Shown piece by piece: positions 1 through 13,104 of a stretch of 64,000 nucleotides of DNA. The DNA is from Allolobophora icterica (taxonomy: Eukaryota > Annelida > Clitellata > Crassiclitellata > Lumbricidae): NCBI GenBank assembly GCA_963556255.1, contig OY744615.1:22425013-22489012 (forward strand), given 5' to 3'. Made by a program: the position numbers and the translations under genes. How positions within the stretch are numbered: position 1 is the stretch's first letter; each line of letters begins with the position of its first letter. The notes beneath the pieces were generated by a model. It did no database searches, had not been told where the DNA came from, and saw nothing but the letters and a program-made list of their open reading frames with translations.

Positions 1-74
1 GAGACATGCATCCTGAGAACTTCAAGTAAATGACTTTGTGCATTTTCTCACATAACTGTGGGGGAAATTTTTAG

Positions 75-3000
75 TGTTACAGAACACAGTGATGAGAACC
101 TGATGGATGCACGTAATCTAGCAATCTGCTTTGGACCGACTCTCTTGCCAATGCCTCCTGAGAGAGCCAACAGCCAGAGCAAGGTTAACGACCTTGTCCA
201 GTTACTCATTGTCCACCACGAGAAGATCTTTCCAAATGATGGAGGAGTCATCTACGAGAAGTGCATGACGGAAAGCTGGTAAGAACCATTTCATGCAGTT
301 GATGTTGGTGAATTGGTGGTAGTTGGAAGAAGAGTTTCGTTGGTAGCAATTCAGTTGACAGTTGTGTCATTTGTAGTCACAGTTAATAAATATGTGGTAG
401 CCATGTTTTGACTATCTGAAGTCATTGGCAAAAATGGTTAAATTTTTTAATGGTAGTTCTTATGAAGTTTGTAAATGTTACTGTAGTTGTGTTGTTGTTA
501 ATCTTGTTCTTCATTATTTTCAGTGAGTTTGAAGACTGCTTGGACTTGGCACTGGACACAGTGGACAGCATTCCTGGTGTAAAGGGTGAAGACAGTGGAG
601 ATGAAGGTTAGTGGTTAATGAAGTCCTGTTTTCTATGATTAAATAAACAACAGTTAGATTGCTCTCTTAATGTAATATTTTGCTAACTCAGATTTGCTGT
701 TTACCTGTATGGTTGAACATTTTACCATTGTTCAATTACTGTATTTTCATGACTATGAGTCACTCCTGTGTATTAGGTGATACGATGCAGTGGCAACATT
801 TTTGTAGAATCAATACACAGGTCGCACTGGCAGGTATGGAGCACATCCATACACAGATGGTCAGACACGTATAAGCACACATGCTACTGGTGACTAAATA
901 TATGGTCATTATTAGCAAATACTAGATAAAATGATTACCTTGTGTTAAAATTAAATTTTATGCACTTTTGAAAGAAAATTTTGTCAACATTTGGTATTTG
1001 TTGTGGTTTTACGGTAGTTTTAGCAATTTGGAAATTAAAGATTAAAACCTTTGCTGTTGTTAGGATCTTACAATGATAAGCACTAGGTTCTATACCTCAC
1101 ATAGCTGCAGGGATCCTAGGATAATAGATTGACTGATAGAGAGGGTACTAGATATTAAACAGATTAACCAGTTCACCACCTTTATATAAGTCGTTACCTT
1201 TGACTCTCGTGTAAAAAATGGCAGCTTATAGTCCGGAAAATACAGTAGTGCTATCTCTGGGATTATATGTCTTATTTATCTCGCGTTTCTTATGTCACCT
1301 ACCTGGCCTTACCTAATTTTGCATCCTATCATTACTTCTACCTTGCCATTTTCTTTGTAGAATTGAGTAATATCGAAGCGATTGCACTTTACGACTTTGA
1401 TAGTCGCACTGGTCGAGAGTTGTCATTTAAGAAGGGTGACTTGCTTGTACTGAAACGCCGTTTGTCAGAGAACTGGTGGGAGGGACTGAGTGGCACTCAG
1501 CAGGGTCTCGTCCCAGACAGATACGTCACTAAGAATCGAGAAAGGTTCGTGGAATCCAATTTCAGTTTTATTCTGATTCTTAATTACACAAAATTATGTT
1601 TATTAGTTGTTTCAAAATAGCATATTTTAACTTTTATGTTTTATTTTAAGGAACAGGAATGTTGTGGATAAGTGTATTGTATATGCCAAAATACTTTTTA
1701 TATAATCGTAGAATAAAAATTGAGTAATTGTACATTTGATGTTACAATTACATAAGGGCAGCAATTTTGATTCTTTTTTTTCATTAGTTCATTTCCTTAT
1801 GAAGAAGTTTCCATGTTACATGTATGTTTAGGTTTCTTATTTATGATATTTGTTTTTTAATTATTGATCTATTTTTTTAGAGTTTTCTGTCTTGCTTGTA
1901 GTGTAAGTGGTGAAGAAAGACTGAGGACTTCTAGCGAGTCCTTACCTAGCAAGCCATCCGAGATCACACTTGATGCGTCACCAACGGTTGAAGGCTTTGA
2001 TCGTTCCAAGTCCGAGTCAGACATCTGTGATGATCTTGTTTCCAGTTCTGCGGCAGTGGACAAATCAAGTTTGTCGACGACGACCTCTGACCTTTCCCAT
2101 GGAGACAGCAGCGTGGCTACCTGGAGTGGCAAGTCGTCTTCGAGCAAGGACATGATCGAAGAGCCAGTTCTGCTCACCGACACCGAAGTTGCATCTCCCA
2201 TGGCTAAAGAAACACAGCAAATGGAGAGTGAAGTTTTCCAATTTTGCAAAACTCCAGAGAGTGTGAATCTTCCTGGAGAGTTGAGCACTAGAGAAGTATT
2301 TACGATTGCCAGTTTCTCCACAGACAATGTGAACGAAGACTCGCAGTCGCTTACGATCACTGAGGCAGGCGACTCCACTGCTGCAGAGTTCTTGGCATCG
2401 GACAGTTCCTCAGAGACCCACCTGAAGACTTTGGTCCTAGATGATGCATCAGACACGCCTGAACAGAACTTGACACCGGATGATTCATTACAAACTTTCT
2501 CCGATGCTTTGTCTAAGCTGTCAGAAGCAGATGTCGGTCCCATGCTTCCTTTGCCAAAAGTGTCAAGTGCTTATGTTTGCTACAAAGATAAAGATGAGCA
2601 AACTCTTGATGCTTTTGCTTTTGCAGTTTCTGAACAGATAATGTCTGAAGGTGACCGAAAGCAATATGATTTATCGATCAAGGGTCGTGATGACTTAGCT
2701 ACTGCCCGTAAAGATGATTTACTGGAGGATCGAAACATTGCCTTTGTTCCTTCAGATGTTCAGGGTCAAAATGATGCAACTGGTGCTCTTGATCTGTCAG
2801 AATTTGGCCAACAGAGAGTTTCTATCAAGTCCCTTGATCCACTACAGGTTCTTGATGAAGTTATCGATCATGTCGATCCAGAGGAATTGCTTGCAGCAGC
2901 TTTGGCTGAAATTAACAGAACCATTGACAGCTTCACCTCCAAGGCCTCCATTCTTCCCCAGGTGGCGCAAGGTTCTTGTGTTGCTCAAAATCTCCAAGGA

Positions 3001-3759
3001 GAACCACTGCCACTCATCCAACAGGTTCCACTATCATCTGACGAGCCACTGTCAACGTCTGGCAAGGTTGCCAGAGTTCCACCCCTTGCAGTTGTCCGCG
3101 TGCCTTCCAGTGACATCCTGCCACCTTCCATGGAAGATATTCTGCTGCCCTGCAATCCTCAGCCTCCTGGTGAACTCAGAGACTTAACCACTATGTCAGT
3201 AAGTCTTACAGATTTTCCAGAACCGCCTGGAGAACTCGATCCATCACAGTCCGATCTAGTGCCATTATTCGTGGGCCAAACTCCACCGTCATCTCCTCCG
3301 TCATCGGAAGACTTTCCACCACCACCAGAAGACTTGCCACCTCTGTCTTCACCATTCCACTTCTTTGCAGAAATGGTAGCGTCAGCTTCTTCTGACAGTT
3401 CCACGAAAGCCAGTACAGACGAACAAACGTTTGGTCCAGTATCAGTGGCAGAACACAAGATGGCGCCAATTGTCAGGACGAGGTCACCAACATCTTGTCA
3501 GTTTTCAGCTTCCAATGTGTCAGTGGGTCTGCCATGTCCTGATAAAGTGTCAGGAGGCAAGCCTCCTGTGACTCTTCTCCGTCATGACAAATTCGAAGAG
3601 TCGGCACTTGAGTGTCATCCTGGTCCTGACACACTGGCAGGTGCGACAGATGTATCTCATGTATGTCACCCGCATCCAGATACGGTGTCGGCAGATAAGG
3701 CTAAGCCAAAGCCGCCTCCAGTGATGAAAAAACCGCCCAAATCCAAAGGTGGCCAGTAG
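75..3759 (+). CDS. SRGAP: SLIT-ROBO Rho GTPase-activating protein (srGAP) C-terminal half, partial
   Basis: Four exons are supported by splice sites and matching phases: 75-278, 524-606, 1361-1544 and 1902-3759 (stop TAG). Exon 1 encodes the end of the RhoGAP domain (motif NLAICFGPTLL, then HHEKIF and YEKCM). Exon 2 is an acidic linker. Exon 3 is a complete SH3 domain (IEAIALYDFD, ELSFKKGD, NWWEG, GLVPDRYV). The last exon encodes about 618 residues, Ser/Thr/Pro-rich with polyproline clusters and no recognised domain. RhoGAP followed by SH3 with 'YEKCM' and 'ELSFKKG' is typical of srGAPs, which have an F-BAR domain at the N terminus; that part and the arginine finger lie left of the window. 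Family role: a membrane-bending RhoGAP for Rac/Cdc42 downstream of Slit-Robo signalling. The last-exon acceptor is ambiguous: AG at 1879-1880 or 1900-1901, both in frame. The tail is much more divergent than the domains. Confidence 0.9.
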
Positions 3760-4908
3760 GGCAGGGAGGAAATATTGGTAGTTCCAGTGGTAGAACTAGT
3801 TTTCTGCTTTACAGTGCCTTTTTGTGAATTGTCATACCCATAATTTTCAGCAGGTCTTATGGCTATAAATTGGATGATGCTAATGATTATGCTGGTGATG
3901 AAGAAGATGTAGATAATGTGAATAATTATGATGATGACAAAGATTGATCGTGATTGTCGTGCAATTTTCTACATAAAGTTTTTTGGCTACAACACAAATA
4001 TTAGAAATGTTAGATTATTTCTGTTTGATTCGTGTGAGCAATTGGCTGCTTAAGGTGTGAGGACTAAGTTACCAGAAAGGATTTGTAATATTTTTGCTTG
4101 AGGTAGGAATGAAAGGTTTGATGAGAAGTGTGTTGTGGGAAGTACATCTCTCGAAAACCAGGCCTCATCATAATTTTGGAAGTAAAGAAAGGTGACTGGA
4201 GCCAATGGCATAATTTCACAACACTATGCCGTCACGATAATTATTAATACTAATTGTAATCTTTATTATTTTTTACCTGAGGCAAGTGTAATCCCTCAGG
4301 AACCAAAAATTATGATAGGAGCTGTTGAAGTTATTATTTGTATTATTATTATATAATATTTAATAATATTTAATGTAGAATGGTAAATGGCTGGTATGCT
4401 CCTAAGTGGTGCTATGTGGACATTGGACTACGCTGAGTATCATCTAAGAACAATGTATTCAAGTAGTTAGTTTTTTGGTAATTAATTGCATTCAATATGT
4501 GCTGCTTTTGTTTAATAGTTGCAGTCATTGTATTTGTCGTGACTTTAATGTTATGGCTCGCTTTGGAACCAAAAATGCAGGATTCTCCTCAAAGTATATG
4601 CAGTTATGTATAACGTCTAAAACTCGTGCAGTTCTTGCGGTGAAGTGCCCAGGAATTCTAGCTCAAACTTTTTGATAACATTATAATATTCGTCTTTGTT
4701 TCAGTGTTTTCGTAACGGCATACCAGATCGTAATATAATATTTTGCCATTATCTAGCTGATTTCCTAGACTATCCATCTGATATATTCATGTTTATCGTA
4801 ATGCTTTCTTGCGTAATGCTATCTTGCTACATCCGTGAACTGTATTCTCGCGTATTCTTACTCTAAACTTGGTTTAAACTGTTATCATGTACTTGGTTTT
4901 TCTTTTAA

Positions 4909-4970
4909 TCCTTTAACGACAAGAGGGTTTAGTTTTCCATGCATTTTAGTACACGCTCGTCGTTAAAGGG
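4909..4970. mobile_element. 62-bp palindromic TTAA-flanked micro-MITE, copy 1
   Basis: The unit starts CCTTTAACGACAAG and ends CTCGTCGTTAAAGGG, an imperfect inverted repeat occupying nearly half of each side. It is bounded by TTAA at 4905-4908 and 4971-4974. Related copies occur near 27312-27372 and 55133-55191. TTAA duplication is typical of piggyBac and Kolobok elements; assignment to either is inference. Confidence 0.6.
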
Positions 4971-5452
4971 TTAAGTTCGATCCTGATCGAAACGATACTG
5001 TGGATGATGCTCTTCTATTGATCACTTAATCTCACTACTCTCTGCTTTTGATCTCAATGCTACCGGTTGGTCGACTGCTGCAGATTACTACCCAGTTGCT
5101 CGTGACTTGTATTTAACTTTATCAGGTGTTATTTATTCGGAGGCTATGCATAGCCATGTATATATATGTAATAATTATATGCATATGCACTAGAGACACG
5201 TTATAACACTCTTTGGAGCCATAACGAGTTGCTTCATTATGAGACCGTGTTATAATGAGGTTTCTTCTATGGCTAAACTACTTTTGGATCCATGTTCCTA
5301 ACTGCTTTATATCAGAATTTGTGTTTTAATGTAGCGTGTTATATAAAGAGTCTTTGGTGTATTTAATGCATGCCTGTCAGAGCAAAAGTATGTATTTGAA
5401 ATGAATATATTTAGGTGGTGATAAATATGGTTAAGCATCATGCAAGCCTTTT

Positions 5453-5808
5453 CAGTGGCGGCGCCAGCTATACAATTCCAGCAGGTCGCGTCAGGGTCAT
5501 GGGAGTTATTCAGCAGGTCGAAGAAGCATTTAAATTTTAGAGTTTATAACATGGACTTCTATTGACATACTAGATAAAATGTAAAAAAGTCGTTTAGATT
5601 TAATAATTGCACTAATGATGTTATGGGACAGATGCTGATGTTTTAAATGTAAAAAAGATATTACAAATTCCAAAGAATTTTACACAGCACTAGGTAGTAG
5701 GTAGGACATAAGACAGGTCAAGAGTAAAATAGGCAGGTCATAAGGCAGGTCAAGAGTAAAATAGGCAGGTCAAATGACCTACTGCGACCCATGGTAGCGC
5801 CGCCACTG
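5453..5808. mobile_element. hAT-type MITE, 356 bp, TSD AGCCTTTT
   Basis: Termini are CAGTGGCGGCGC and GCGCCGCCACTG, a perfect 12-bp inverted repeat. An exact 8-bp duplication AGCCTTTT flanks it (5445-5452 and 5809-5816). CA..TG ends plus 8-bp target duplications are the hAT signature. There is no coding capacity. Inside is a direct repeat of a GGCAGGTCAAGAGTAAAATA-like unit near 5710-5770. Confidence 0.9.
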
Positions 5809-8800
5809 AGCCTTTTATTTGAAATGAATTAGGTGGTAATGAGTATAGTTAAGCATCATGCAAGCCTTTTAACGCAGTGTACGGTGTGATTACTGGTGTT
5901 TTGAGTGAAGATTCGAATTCATTCTTTAATAGGTATTCTACAGCTGTTCGTTGGCTGTTGGTACATATGCACTTAAGTCAAATCATGTAGCAACCCCTGA
6001 AGGACTGAGGGTACATCTTACAACTCTGTGAGGAATGACCTAGCCACTTGGGGTGCATACTATCATAAATAGGTATTTAAATAGATATAAGACATTTGTG
6101 TAGTGCTGCGTTTTAACGAGACTACATTTCTCTCGGGAGCACCAGCTGCGTGAAAATAAGATGGCATTAATGAATCAGCAAATAAGACTTTTGTTCTTCT
6201 TCTTATCTTACATTAGAAGCAATATCCTATTGCTAACTTAATATATAATTTAATTATATAATTTTTATATAAATGTACATGTATATCTAATTTTGTGAAT
6301 ATCATTTTATTTAATTATACTGGTACAGTCAGTATGAATAGAGAATCTGATTTAGTTCAGTGTAACTTCATGTGTAAACATGCAGAACTGTGAAGGTCAT
6401 GTCATGTTCTGCATTCAGCCTTCCAGTACACATTCATTATGTGGGGCCATTCCATCCAGTCTTAGGTTTGATACTGATTACAGCCCAGTGTTCATGTGGC
6501 CATAATTGTTTTGCTACTGATGTAATGTAATGTTAAAGTAAACCTCTGAAATTTCTCAGCGCAACAGGCGACTAAAGGCCGAGATAGTAGCAGATGCCAA
6601 AACGTTCTGGAATTCTGGGAATAGTCAGGTTCATTTGTGGACAGTGATCAAGAGAATAGTCATTTGGTTTAAACGGAAACAAACGAACAGGATTTTTTTA
6701 CTCCTAGATTTTCATGTTTGTGACATTTAGATGCAAATTTTTATGTATTTTAAATAGATTTTTTCATGTTTTTGAACGTTTTAATATTGGAGTATGATAT
6801 TTGAATTAATCTTTTTTATGCGTAAGACAATTTTTGTAGGATTGAGTTTTAGGCAGAGCTTCAGATGTATCTGTTTCACAGAGGAAACATTTCCAGCTTC
6901 TGCGAGTTTTGCTTCACCATTGGCAGATTCAGGGTTCTAGTTTTGCAGAATGTATATATGTACCATATTTATATTATTGGAACCTCTCCCTAAGATCAAC
7001 TGCCATAGCCACGGAAAATATTTAAAATCGAATTTTTGTAAGACCTGGATGTATTGAATGCTTTTATCAACATTAGTCTGGTTTTAAAAATTTCAGTTTG
7101 AACACAGTCACAAGAAAAGCTACCCAGTAACCAAAAAACCGTTGAATCATATAAAATGCAACTTTAGAATTATTGCTGTGTCTCCAATATCTTGCATGCT
7201 AGGTTTTCGTGTGTCTCATCAAATGTAAACTTTGTCACTGGCTTAGACTGCCTTCTTCCTCAATGTGCCTTCCAACTTTGTGGCCATTCTTAGTGGCTAT
7301 TTTAGTGTAGCACTGGTAAAAAAAACTCTGATATGAACGCTGTAAATTAGCAAGAGAGGCTGAAGACTGTTTTCAGTTCTTAATCTGCTTACAGATAAAT
7401 TCTCATGGTTCAACCACGGAAATGGGCAAACACCCTGTTAGTTATGAGTTACATTGCTACTTTTGGTAGACGAGAGTATGCCACTGTGAATAACAACATG
7501 TAACGTATTTTCGAGTTTGATACCAACTGAGCCGGTTACTTTGTAAACCATTCCATTTGTTTTTATACGGTACTGCAAGTGTTAGAAATATGTTTAGAAA
7601 GAGGAATTTTTGTCGTAAATGGTTTACAGTATTTACGTATGCATGTGCTGGTAAAACATCATGATTCTCATGTGGCAAGTTGTATTGTTGGGAAGCTGAA
7701 AAGAACTTTAATGGATTGCATGTGAATAGGAACTGTTTACTATTTACACTTAAAGTTTGTCTAATTTTCTAATTTCGCTTTATAATTTAGTAACTTGTGT
7801 TATTTTGGTTACTAAATATTTGTATAAGTTTAGCACAAGCCATCTGAATGAAATGAGTTGGGTGAAGTATGATATAGAAGATATGGTTATGTGTAACTTG
7901 CATTTATGACTTGCTCTTTTCATTAAGTAATAAGTTTTGAGATGCAACACAGATGTGGTCAAGTTGTTTGGTATAGCAAAAGAACTGTCTAACCGACTGA
8001 CAGTCGCATCTGCATTGTGGAAGAGTTGTGAAATTGTAGCGTCAGTCATTCTGCAGTGTTTGTAGCAGATATATAGCATTTAATTGCTTATTTAGTTCTG
8101 ATGAATAGACTGCAGCCTTTTACGAATTATCTTCAGGCAAACTGTCATTGATAAGAGTGTGCATTGAAGTGAATGATGTTTTTATGTATATCATTGTTTA
8201 AGAAAGTCTCAGAAGCCTGGCACGCATTGCTGTGTGACCAGTGTAGAAAGCGGCAACTTTGGTGAGGCGGAAACATGCGTCAAACTGAATCATGTAAATT
8301 TGTACGTATATGTGTAGGAAGATTGTTCCAAATTGGTATTTCTAAGCGTGAAATGCGTTGACGATGAGGTGAAGTGCTGAAGCTGAGTCTTATTGCAAAT
8401 ACACAGGTGCACTTGTTAATATTAGTGCAGTGATGGACAACCAGGATGACTCAATCCCAGAGTGCTGTGTGCAGGTTTGACATAAGTTCTTGTTAGGGCA
8501 GAAGATGTTGAGTTTTCTGCTTCACTTGTGACCTGTAGTGAACTTGGCTATAACTTGAGTACAGTGATAGTTCACTGGACATGGTGGGAAGATCTGATTG
8601 CAAAGGAGAGGACTGGCCGTTTGCTGTTGTATATATGCCAAGGCTAAGAAATACTTCAGACCATGTTTGCCGACTGGTTAGCTGATCTTTTTCTTGTATT
8701 ACTGTTTATTTCAATCAGCTGTGTCAAGGGATATGTATGTTGTAGATCTTGTTATTCAAAAGTGTTATGTTCTTTTGCAATGTTTAATTCTCATTGGACA

Positions 8801-11747
8801 AAAGTTATGTTTGCTTGTACTGCCTTTGCAATAAAGAAAAAGGAGTTTTTGGACTTGTATAGTGGTCCTCCCAGTGGACCTGTTTCAAGAGACAGTCAGC
8901 GTCCGACACATAAAGCAGAACTGGTAATAGCTAACTTTGCAGAAGGAAACTGTCCATGTGAGAGGGTTAAATCTTTCTTTGAGGTTTGAATCTGGTCTTG
9001 CTGAAGCATTATTTTTTTTCACTATTTGCTCGAATCTTGTGTTATTGCTTTCGATACTGTGTTGCTTCTTTCATATGCCTTGTCAAGAGTTCCAATTAAA
9101 TTCTGTCTTTTTAATTGTTCGACCGTAGAGTTGTAATTTAGCTTGCTTTGTAGTTTCTGCGCTGTGATACACCTGATGGGCAATCTGGGAGTTCATGTGA
9201 GTGATGCCTGCCTTTCTTGGCTGTCTTTTGACTAAGTAACAAAGTGTCTAGCTTTTGTAAATATGCAAGGAGCAGGCCATGTTGTCTGTTCGAAGTAGAG
9301 TTCTTGATGAAGTTTTCTAAGGTCCAGAAACTACAGGTTAACCTCTGTTGACAGAATCACACAAACAGCAAACAGAATAAATAAGAAGTTATGAGCTGTT
9401 ACATTTAGAAAATGGGGAACTGATGAAACACGAGTTATGTGGAGAATAATTAATAGACTGCTTAACAAATTTATGCGGTGGCAACATGGCTTAATTTAGC
9501 AATGCATTTTACATTATTTTTTTCTGTTTGCCTAACCAGATAATTTATGCTGTATACTTTTTATGGATGTAATAATATACTGGTTTTTTTTTTTAATTTA
9601 CCATTGAGAAGAACACTGGCATGTATAATCACTGTGAAGCAATTGCCAATCTTTTTGAGTGACTGTGCTGAGCTTGGATGTGTGCTCATTTTCAGTTATG
9701 TTTCCTACATGCTGGTAATTAAAGTGAGAATCTTGCAGCATGTTTTGTAATAATTGGAGTTTTGTAATAATTTGAGTTTTCAAATATCCAAAGATTGCAA
9801 ATTTGTTTCATTTAATTACCTAATATTTCAAGACCAATGGGGTGCATTTTTCCACCTGATCCCATCAGAAAATGCTGCACTTTTGCGAATGTTCCTGCAG
9901 AAAATGATCTGCTATTATGAAAACAGGGAATTTATTTTGTGTAGATGATGTAAAAGGTTCCATCAGTAATGATTACTTTGCCGTTACATTTGCGAAAGTC
10001 ATTTTATTCCACTGTGTTCTTTAAGTATGGTTAATGTGAACAAGACACTTTATTGCGTGGTTTACGATGTATTGTAAATTTTACATAACAACTTTGATTG
10101 TCAAAAATCATTATTTCATGTGCCAGTGTTGGAGAGGTTTATGCAAATACACGTTATACAAATTTAAGATGTAACAATTTTGATTGAAGGTTTTGTGTAG
10201 TACAATAACAGCTATAACGGATGTTTCTGTGTTGCAACTGGCAGCTGTCCACTATGGATACAATGCTAACAGTGCAGTTAACTTACATGTAAGTAGGACA
10301 AGCCCAGCTAGTATTTGGATAGTTATCATCTACAGTATGGAATGCCAGGTCGGCTGGGACACACTCAATCCTTCATTGTTTCTGGGTTGGTAAATGAGTA
10401 CCAATGAAAATTGAAGGGCTAAAGGTTATCCTGTTGTTGGATTGCTGAAGTTCTTCTATAGAGGACTTTAAACAACCTTTAAAATGTTACCTTTATTTTT
10501 AACTTGAAGTAAAGGTAAGATGTTAAAGGTTATTTACAGTCCTTGGTGTAATACAATCTCCATTGTATCTTGTAGTCACCAAGTTAAAACTGCTATAATT
10601 TCAATACTCTGGATGAATGAAATGACATGTTTGAGGTGCTTATTATGTCTCCGACTTTGTTCTCAGAACTATGTTATGTATGTCCTACAGCCTGAAAATT
10701 GATTTGCCTGGAAAATAAATGTGAGTTTTTTAAACTTGTGTGACTTCAGATGTGCATTTATGTTGCCAATCTCTAGTTGGCCAATGGACTTCTGTTCTTT
10801 TGCTGCAGAATTCTTTAGACAGTGGTCATTGTGTTCCTGATTACTTCGGATGGCTCTTGATCAAACTGCTAAGAAGGAACTGCATTAACTCTTAAATGTC
10901 CATTAAAAAAATTGGAATCATCATTTTTAATAATTTTTATTATTAGTAGCAGCATTAGTATTATTGGTGTTATTATTATTTCTAGTTATTGTTTTTTAAT
11001 TATTATTGCACCAGAAACACCTTGTAATACACTTCACTCTGGACGTGGATCCTAAATTTATAACATTATCTTATTATAAATGAATTTTTATATGGCTCCA
11101 AAGCAGCATTATATTGCATTTCCAGTTTATTATTATGATTATGATTGTTGTTGTTGTTGTCGTCGTCGTTGTTGTTACATGAGCAGAAGGTTGGAGAGAG
11201 CAGAGGGATTGGAATGAGAGGACAGTATACATGGGTTTCAGTCAATGTCTGCAAAGAAAAATGACCTATGTGGACCCCTCCCTCCCCATTTGGCATTACC
11301 CTATGGATGTCAATTTGCAAATATCCGCACTCAAATGGAGTTCTAAGGCCTAAATTAAGCTATTTGTTGGTATTATATTGATGCCTCATTATAAAGGGGT
11401 ACTTTATAATTATAACTGCTGTGGTTGTGATACTTCGATACTGCCACACCCAGCAAAGGAACTAATTGCAGCATAGACTGCCTGCTATCTGGCACCACTA
11501 TTAAAATAGCTACAGGTAGGTACAAAATTTATATGTGGACATCCGCTTTGGGCATAACCCAATCCCCTTGTCCGCATTTGGGTGACCTATCTCTCCCCAT
11601 CTTTCTTAACTTTATACCCTTGTTATTAAAGTTAACCTTGTGATGGTCTCATTGATCAAGACAACATAGGCCTATTATTATAACCTATTATTATCCAAAC
11701 AATTTCATAACTCTCCCACTTTTGAACTATTAAGAATTTCAGCCCTA

Positions 11748-12207
11748 GGGGCCATCCATATATTACGTACACAAAAATCCGGGAAAATTGAACCCCCTCC
11801 CCCCCTGTTCGCAAGCGTACTTTCTTCCACCACCCCCCCCCCTGAGTACGTACGTTTGACGCACCCCCCCCCCCCGATGACCAGCTGCAGAAAGTGTCTC
11901 CAGGCAGCCTGTCTGCACTTTAGGCCAGATTATTGAAGGGCCAATATAGACAAATTATAGGTGTCGTTCACAGCACAGAATAACTGCACATGGCTTTTAT
12001 ATAATGTAATAAAATGCCATGGGACGACTATAGGATAATACAGAGTTATAAATTGGCTAATGTGGACGTCATAATTAGAAATTTATTTTGGGTACGTACA
12101 CATTTTGTTACCCCCCCCTTCCCCCCCCCGTTCGCACCCGTACGCAAAATCGCCAAAATCCGACCCCCCTCCCCCCCTAAGTGCGTACGTAATATGTGGA
12201 TGGCCCC
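11748..12207. mobile_element. PIF/Harbinger-like MITE, about 460 bp, TSD CTA
   Basis: The left end GGGGCCATCCATATATTACG is the near-exact inverse of the right end, which finishes ATGTGGATGGCCCC. CTA flanks both sides (11745-11747 and 12208-12210). A GGG-type terminus with a 3-bp duplication suggests PIF/Harbinger. Each half also carries a C-rich tract and a GTTCGCA..CGTACG motif. There is no open frame. Confidence 0.7.
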
Positions 12208-12538
12208 CTACCATGATCCTATAGTTTAGGTTATTAAATACCGGTAGTTTATATGTGTGGCTTGAACCTGTTGTTACATTCTAATTCAAAGAAACGTTTG
12301 ATGCACTTTTTAACTGCACTTTTTAGGGTGTGTGCCTCCATTCCATTGGTGATCTTACTAGCTTCAATTAGGTCTCCTCTGCTTCTCCTCTCAGGTATTA
12401 CGATACCCACACCTCTTCGACTTTTCTTCATATATCTCAAATCTTAACCCCATGTCAGCTCTCCTCTGCACTTTCTCCAATAGTCTATGTCTTATTTGAA
12501 ATTTGGATTCTCTGTTGGATAAAGTATTCAGGGGCGTA

Positions 12539-12724
12539 GCCAGGATTTTGTTTCGGGGGGTGTTTTCTGTTTCGGGGGGTGTTTTCTCGTTCTTGAGCAA
12601 GCCGATTTGCCACCGAGTCAAGCGACAAAGGGGTTTGTAGTTAGCAAATGCATTATTTCACTTTTACATTATTTAATTTCGGGGGGTGTTTAAACACCAA
12701 AAACACCCCCTAGCTACGGCCTTG
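12539..12724. mobile_element. hAT-type MITE, 186 bp, TSD AAAGTATT
   Basis: The left end CAGGGGCGTAGC and right end GCTACGGCCTTG are inverted, with exact 8-bp duplication AAAGTATT on both sides (12531-12538 and 12725-12732). The interior repeats TTTCGGGGGGTGTTT three times. Non-coding. Confidence 0.88.
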
Positions 12725-12831
12725 AAAGTATTCCAACTATGGCATCATAATCGGTCTTACGGAATACAATCAGATAATTATATAAACTTTATTTCACTAC
12801 AATACCACAGCATAAAACTAACGAAACGCAT

Positions 12832-13000
12832 ACAGAGAAGAAAATTGTACCCATAGGATGAATAAATAAGCAGCTCAACTAACTGAGAAGTACCTGGGAC
12901 TAATATGTAATGTTAGTCCCAGGAAGTACAGAGAAGAAAATTGTATACATAGGATGAAAAATAAGCAACTCAACTAACTGAGAAATAACTGCCTGGCATA
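12832..13000. repeat. Short tandem duplication with a 31-bp palindrome
   Basis: The segment containing CAGAGAAGAAAATTGTA and CAACTAACTGAGAA occurs twice about 97 bp apart. Between the copies is a palindrome (CCTGGGACTAA, then TTAGTCCCAGG) at about 12894-12924, flanked by AAGTA. It could be a hairpin remnant of a small insertion. Confidence 0.6.
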
Positions 13001-13104
13001 AACAGAAATTATGGTGACAGTATTGGGAAGACGTTCTGTATGTGCTGGAAATTGGTCTTTTCCAGAAAAATCATATGGTAGACGAATCCATTCAATGCTC
13101 CAGT

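Larger units (their letters stand above)
3760..11747. other. srGAP 3'UTR and intergenic AT-rich DNA
   Basis: I see no convincing coding sequence; the open frames are short and lack recognisable motifs. AATAAA hexamers at 8830-8835 and 10714-10719 could end a very long srGAP transcript, but nothing selects between them. The stretch contains two transposon insertions listed separately (4909-4970 and 5453-5808) and an (ATT/GTT)-rich tract around 11130-11180. Confidence 0.5.

Noticed and set aside
1869..2543. 224-codon minus-strand frame opposite the srGAP last exon
   Set aside because: Shadow of the coding exon on the other strand; Ser/Leu-rich without motifs.
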